Shown: in pieces, positions 15,721-19,064 of the stretch
Layout of the letters: every line of letters begins with the position of its first letter
Position numbering within the stretch: position 1 is the stretch's first letter
Origin: RGDT01 sp046719305
GTDB lineage: Bacteria; Planctomycetota; Planctomycetia; Gemmatales; Gemmataceae
DNA length: 19,064 nucleotides
Reading direction: 5' to 3'
Assembly (NCBI GenBank): GCA_046719305.1
Contig: JBDNDE010000044.1
Span: 1 to 19,064 of the forward strand
Translations under genes and position numbers: made by a program
Notes under the pieces: model-generated
What the model saw: the letters and a program-made list of their open reading frames with translations, nothing else
The model's database searches: none
What the model was told of the DNA's origin: nothing

Positions 15721-16734
15721 CTAGCGTCGCGGCTTGGCATACTTAGCCTCATCGCGCGGCGCGACCGTTGCCAACAGTTTGCGTATCAGGTCTTCGCTGG
15801 TCATTCCCTCCGCCTGAGCCTGAAAGTTTAGGCCGATGCGGTGCCGCAATACCGGAATCGCTGCCTTCTGAATATCCGTCTCGGTGACGGCCGGCTCCCC
15901 CGCCATAGCAGCAAACGCCTGACCGGCTCGCATCAGGTTGATCCCGGCACGCGGACCCGCGCCGAAATCGACCAGCCGTTTGATAAACTCAGGAGCCGTG
16001 GGGTCTTTGGGCCGCGTCGCGCAGACCAGCCGAGCGATGTAGTCGATCACCGTTTCGCCGATAGGCATCGCTTGCACCAGCTTTTGCAGGTTGAGAATCG
16101 CCTTGGCACTGAGAACCTTAGTCATCTCGATCGCTTCGGGTCGGGCGGCCATGGCGATGATTTTTTTTTCTTCCTCGAAGGTTGGGTAATCGACCTTGAT
16201 GGTAAACATGAAGCGGTCTAATTGCGCCTCGGGCAGCGGATAGGTTCCTTCCTGCTCGATGGGGTTCTGAGTCGCGATCACGAAAAACGGATCCGGCAGT
16301 TTGTACGTCTCCTGTCCGGCGCTCACCTCACGCTCGGCCATCGCCTGCAATAGCGCTGCCTGGGTCTTGGGGGGCGTCCGGTTGATCTCGTCGGCCAACA
16401 AGATGTTGGTAAACACCGGACCCCGCACGAAGCGGAACTCACGTCGTCCGGGTTCCGGTTCGTCCAGCACCATCGTTCCGGTGATGTCCGAAGGCATCAG
16501 GTCGGGCGTGAACTGCACCCGCTTAAAGCCGACATCAAGAATCTGGCTTATGCTGGAAACCATCAGGGTTTTGGCCAATCCTGGCACGCCGATCAGCAGG
16601 CAGTGACCGCGGGTAAAGATAGCGGCGAGGATTTGCTCGATAACCTCGGATTGGCCGATGATGACGCGGCGAAGTTGTGCGAGCATTTCGGCGCGTTTTT
16701 GACTGAATTGTTGCAGGATCTCGGCAGCGTTCAC
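15721..16734 (-). CDS. MoxR-family AAA+ ATPase
   Basis: The 337-residue product starts at GTG 16734, with GAGGGAGGGG 5 bases before it. The frame stays open to 16953, but that would overlap the start of the divergent SPFH gene and add an unconserved 73-residue tail. Walker A is GVPGLAKT (49-56), Walker B ILLADE (111-116), sensor 1 includes ATQNP (154-158), and the C-terminal lid follows, all typical of MoxR proteins. These act as chaperone-like ATPases that mature or remodel partner complexes, usually alongside DUF58 and vWA proteins. No DUF58 gene is adjacent here. The vWA protein at the window start is 13 kb away, so any link is only a guess. aroC follows after 50 bp on the same strand. Confidence 0.94.
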   Translation of the reverse strand: MNAAEILQQFSQKRAEMLAQLRRVIIGQSEVIEQILAAIFTRGHCLLIGVPGLAKTLMVSSISQILDVGFKRVQFTPDLMPSDITGTMVLDEPEPGRREFRFVRGPVFTNILLADEINRTPPKTQAALLQAMAEREVSAGQETYKLPDPFFVIATQNPIEQEGTYPLPEAQLDRFMFTIKVDYPTFEEEKKIIAMAARPEAIEMTKVLSAKAILNLQKLVQAMPIGETVIDYIARLVCATRPKDPTAPEFIKRLVDFGAGPRAGINLMRAGQAFAAMAGEPAVTETDIQKAAIPVLRHRIGLNFQAQAEGMTSEDLIRKLLATVAPRDEAKYAKPRR

Positions 16735-16842
16735 AATCGCCCCTCCCTCGGCTGTCCTGAGTTTCAGGGTAGCAAAAAGGCCGACAATCGGCAGGATTTT
16801 ACGCTCTGCGGCGCAAGATGCTGCGAGAGGGGACGAATCCTC

Positions 16843-16870
16843 TTGCAGAGTGATATCACTCTGATACAAT
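16843..16870 (+). promoter_or_regulatory. Promoter of the SPFH-RHH operon
   Basis: TTGCAG (-35, 16843-16848) and TACAAT (-10, 16865-16870) stand 16 bp apart. The predicted start is near 16877, about 23 bases before the GTG at 16900. The spacer is almost wholly occupied by a perfect palindrome, reported separately. Confidence 0.6.
16846..16863. promoter_or_regulatory. Perfect 18-bp palindromic operator candidate
   Basis: CAGAGTGATATCACTCTG is an exact palindrome with no spacer. It overlaps the 3' half of the -35 box and ends just before the -10 box, the position expected for a repressor that blocks RNA polymerase. A dimeric regulator is implied. The RHH protein encoded second in the operon is a natural candidate, but other families (GntR, MarR, CRP-like) are possible. 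Confidence 0.6.
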
Positions 16871-16899
16871 ACCCCTATCACCTTTCGGAGGTTTGACTC

Positions 16900-17826
16900 G
16901 TGAACGACAAAGAACTCGTGCTTGGCTCCGGCTGGACTGCTCTTACGCTCCACCTCCTCGGCTTGGCCGGGTTAGTGGCTCTCGGCTTTGTGGGCCTGGA
17001 TCGTTTCGGCGTTGTCATCTTGCTCATCCTAGGCGGTGTGGTCTGGCTCGTGACCCTGTTCGGCTATATCGTCAATGGGCCGAATATGTCGCGCGTCGTG
17101 CAGTTGTTTGGAACCTATGTCGGCACGGTTCGCGCGGTTGGCTTTTTCTGGGGCAACCCTTTTTTCACTCGCACGGCGGTGAGCCTGCGGCGGCGGACTT
17201 TCGAGACGGGCCAAAGCAGCACCGACCAGATCAAGGACGAGAGCGGCAAGGTGATCCAGGCTGCCACCCATAGCCGCAAACCCAGTAAAGTTAACGACCG
17301 TGACGGCACGCCGATCGAAATCGCCGCCGTAGTGGTCTGGCAGGTGGTCCGCCCCGCCGAGGCTGTCTTTCAGGTCGATAACTATGAAGAGTTCGTCAAA
17401 ACCCAGGCCGAGGCCGCCCTCCGTAACCTCGCCAGCCAGTACAGTTACGATGGACGCGACGAGGAACGCAGCCTGCGCGGCAACACGGCCCACATCGGCG
17501 ACGAACTCAAACGCGAACTGCATGAACGGCTGGGGTGTGCCGGCGTGGAGGTGATCGAGGCCCGTATCAGCTATTTGGCCTACGCCCCAGAGATCGCCGC
17601 CGCCATGCTGCAACGCCAGCAAGCCGCCGCCATGGTCGCCGCCCGGCAATTGATCGTGGATGCCGCCGTAGGCATGGTGGAACACGCCTTGGACGAGTTA
17701 AACAAACGCCAGGTGGTCGAACTGGACCCCGAACGCCGCGCTGCTATGGTCAGCAATCTCATGGTCGTATTGTGTGGCCATGCCACGCCGCAACCGGTGC
17801 TGAATGCCGGCACCTTGCACAACTAA
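16900..17826 (+). CDS. SPFH/band-7 domain membrane protein
   Basis: This 308-residue protein starts at GTG 16900, 8 bases after GGAGG. Two hydrophobic helices occupy about residues 10-60. The SPFH (stomatin/prohibitin/flotillin) domain follows, roughly 65-235, with IEIAAVVVWQV, YEEFVKTQAEAALRNLAS and the typical EARISYLAYAPEIAAAMLQRQQAAAMVAAR segment. The C-terminal part forms a helix likely to mediate oligomerisation. Such proteins assemble into large membrane scaffolds or microdomains and often regulate membrane proteases or stress responses; the specific role of this subfamily is unsettled. The neighbouring small RHH gene starts 33 bases later and is frequently its partner in other bacteria, to my knowledge. 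The gene diverges from moxR across a 165-bp region carrying the palindromic operator. Confidence 0.92.
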   Translation: MNDKELVLGSGWTALTLHLLGLAGLVALGFVGLDRFGVVILLILGGVVWLVTLFGYIVNGPNMSRVVQLFGTYVGTVRAVGFFWGNPFFTRTAVSLRRRTFETGQSSTDQIKDESGKVIQAATHSRKPSKVNDRDGTPIEIAAVVVWQVVRPAEAVFQVDNYEEFVKTQAEAALRNLASQYSYDGRDEERSLRGNTAHIGDELKRELHERLGCAGVEVIEARISYLAYAPEIAAAMLQRQQAAAMVAARQLIVDAAVGMVEHALDELNKRQVVELDPERRAAMVSNLMVVLCGHATPQPVLNAGTLHN

Positions 17827-17859
17827 CTGAGCGTTTCAATCGACTGACCTGGAGGCCAG

Positions 17860-18078
17860 ATGGCGCGAAAAGCCTTCTTGTTGCGTTTGGACCCGGCCCT
17901 GCATCAGGCCCTGCAACGCTGGGCCGAGGAAGAGTTGCGCAGCCTCAACGGTCAGATCGAGTATCTGTTGCGTCAGGCGGTACAACGGCGGACTCGGCTA
18001 CCGCCCGAAACTCCCGAACCACCAGGGCCGACGGAGCCCCCCTCCCAAGGGAAGCAGGCCGAGGCAAAGGAGGCTTGA
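17860..18078 (+). CDS. Small Arc-type ribbon-helix-helix protein
   Basis: The 72-residue protein starts at ATG 17860, with GGAGG only 4 bases upstream. Residues 4-10 (KAFLLRL) would form the paired DNA-reading beta strand. Residues 11-26 and 28-43 form the two helices, joined by the SLNGQIEYLLRQAV motif typical of Arc/MetJ-like proteins. The last 25 residues are a Pro/Glu/Lys-rich, disordered tail. RHH proteins bind DNA as dimers at palindromic half-sites and commonly repress their own operon. It is 33 bases after the SPFH gene and shares its transcript. No toxin gene is beside it, so it is not an obvious antitoxin. The 18-bp palindrome at the operon promoter is the first target to test. Confidence 0.88.
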   Translation: MARKAFLLRLDPALHQALQRWAEEELRSLNGQIEYLLRQAVQRRTRLPPETPEPPGPTEPPSQGKQAEAKEA

Positions 18079-18146
18079 GGTAGCCGTCCGATCGCCTGGC
18101 TACTAACCTGCGAACAGTACCCGATCGAGGACGGGGAGACCTACCC

Positions 18147-19064
18147 ATGACGTGTTTGCTGCTTGTTCTTTTTTCGGTCGCCCCGCCTGTACGCTCCGCT
18201 ACCGAGGTCGGTGATCGACTCCTGGCCGAATCGTTTCGTCAGCGGGCTTTGGCCCTCCGCGAAAAAGCCCTCGCCGAGGTCCGCGATGCCACCGAGTGGA
18301 CCAAAAGACAACTCCAACGCCGCCGCGAGTTCCTGGCGATGATGGGGCTGGACCCGTTGCCCAAACGCACGCCGTTGCAAGCAACAATCACCGGCACGCT
18401 CGACACGCCCCACTACCGCGTCGAAAACTTACACTTCCAATCGTTGCCGGGCCTATATGTCACGGCCAACCTCTACCGTCCCCTGAAGGTTGAGAAGCCG
18501 CTGCCGGCCATTTTGTATCTGTGCGGTCACGGAGCCCAAATTCACGACGGCATCTCGTACGGCAACAAGGTGACCTATCAGCATCACGGAGCCTGGTTCG
18601 CGGAGAATGGTTATGTCTGCCTGATCGTCGACACCTTGCAGTTGGGCGAACTGCAAGGGCTGCACCACGGCACCTATCGTCTGGGATTGTGGTGGTGGCA
18701 GTCGCTAGGGTACACGCCGGCGGGCATCGAGCTTTGGAACGCCCTGCGAGCCGTCGATTACCTCGAAACACGACCTGAGGTTGATCGCACCCGCATCGGT
18801 GTCACCGGCCGCAGCGGCGGGGGGGCAACCTCGTGGTGGGCGATGGCTGCCGATGAACGGTTACGCTGCGCGGTGCCCGTCGCCGGATTGGCCGACCTGC
18901 TAGCCCATGTGAGTGAAGGTTCGCCAGGGAGACTGGAGCGCGGCGTGGTGGGCGGGCATTGCGATTGCATGTATTTCGTCAACACCCAGCGTTGGGACTT
19001 CGTCCAGGTGATGGCTCTGTGTGCGCCGCGGCCGGTCCTGCTGGGCAACAGCGATGCCGACCCC
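18147..19064 (+). CDS. Secreted acetylxylan-esterase-like alpha/beta hydrolase (3' end outside window)
   Basis: The frame runs from ATG 18147 to the window end without a stop; 306 residues are visible. GGGGAG at 18133-18138 sits 8 bases before the ATG. Residues 1-18 look like a signal peptide ending near VRSA. An N-terminal helical segment of about 45 residues precedes the alpha/beta-hydrolase fold. There are YRPLK and PAILYLCGHG near the oxyanion region, a GRSGGGAT nucleophile elbow (Ser in G-x-S-G-G), and an NSDADP segment at the end that should hold the catalytic aspartate. The His of the triad lies outside. Members of the acetylxylan esterase/prolyl oligopeptidase-like group remove acetyl or acyl groups from polysaccharides. 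This fits a polysaccharide-degrading lifestyle common in planctomycetes, but the substrate is not shown by the sequence. Confidence 0.88.
   Translation, partial: MTCLLLVLFSVAPPVRSATEVGDRLLAESFRQRALALREKALAEVRDATEWTKRQLQRRREFLAMMGLDPLPKRTPLQATITGTLDTPHYRVENLHFQSLPGLYVTANLYRPLKVEKPLPAILYLCGHGAQIHDGISYGNKVTYQHHGAWFAENGYVCLIVDTLQLGELQGLHHGTYRLGLWWWQSLGYTPAGIELWNALRAVDYLETRPEVDRTRIGVTGRSGGGATSWWAMAADERLRCAVPVAGLADLLAHVSEGSPGRLERGVVGGHCDCMYFVNTQRWDFVQVMALCAPRPVLLGNSDADP

Noticed and set aside
16735..16953. 73-residue N-terminal extension of the MoxR protein from an upstream ATG
   Set aside because: It overlaps the start of the divergent SPFH gene and its promoter and lacks family similarity. GTG 16734 has a strong ribosome site and gives the normal MoxR length.
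17860..18078. Toxin-antitoxin module with the RHH protein as antitoxin
   Set aside because: No small toxin-like gene lies on either side; the neighbours are an SPFH protein and a secreted esterase.

Overview
The window reads as chromosomal DNA from a planctomycete, most likely of the Gemmata group (inferred, not proven). The main clue is a DUF1559 pseudopilin with an AFTLLELLVV leader and an H-x9-DG C-terminal motif, a family greatly expanded in Planctomycetota. A secreted Tyr/Gly repeat protein, a giant lineage-restricted membrane protein, a large vWA membrane protein and frequent GTG starts (five genes here) agree with this. I see no rRNA, tRNA, transposase, integrase, phage gene or CRISPR array.

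Layout. Positions 1-2481 (+) hold the 3' part of a vWA-domain membrane protein. Next come two transporters on +: a DMT/EamA permease (2581-3588) and an MFS nucleoside-type permease (3751-5124). The latter converges on a TolC-family outer-membrane lipoprotein (5121-6665, -), and their stop codons interlock. A secreted protein with a 27-bp tandem repeat (6867-7619, +) is followed by two terminator-like hairpins. On the minus strand follow upp (7707-8330) and a two-gene unit of DUF1559 pseudopilin (9808-10932) then PepSY-TM protein (8421-9788), with a clear promoter at 10975-11003.

After an intergenic stretch with a tandem 16-bp repeat comes a 1174-residue multi-pass membrane protein (11141-14665, +) of unknown function. 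Its last 102 bases lie antisense to, and codon-for-codon in register with, the 3' end of aroC (14564-15670, -). Upstream of aroC on the same strand is a MoxR-type AAA+ ATPase (15721-16734, -). Divergent from moxR is an SPFH/band-7 membrane protein (16900-17826, +) with a small ribbon-helix-helix protein (17860-18078, +). The window closes inside a secreted acetylxylan-esterase-like hydrolase (18147 to the end, +).

Most genes are housekeeping or envelope functions: pyrimidine salvage (upp, perhaps with the nucleoside permease), the shikimate pathway (aroC), and envelope transport or quality control (TolC, MoxR, SPFH, vWA). The most distinctive regulatory signal is a perfect 18-bp palindrome filling the space between the -35 and -10 boxes of the SPFH-RHH operon. 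It suggests repression, possibly by the operon's own RHH protein. I do not see an obvious new multi-gene defence or metabolic system. The best leads are the SPFH-RHH module with its operator, the giant membrane protein, and its antisense overlap with aroC.
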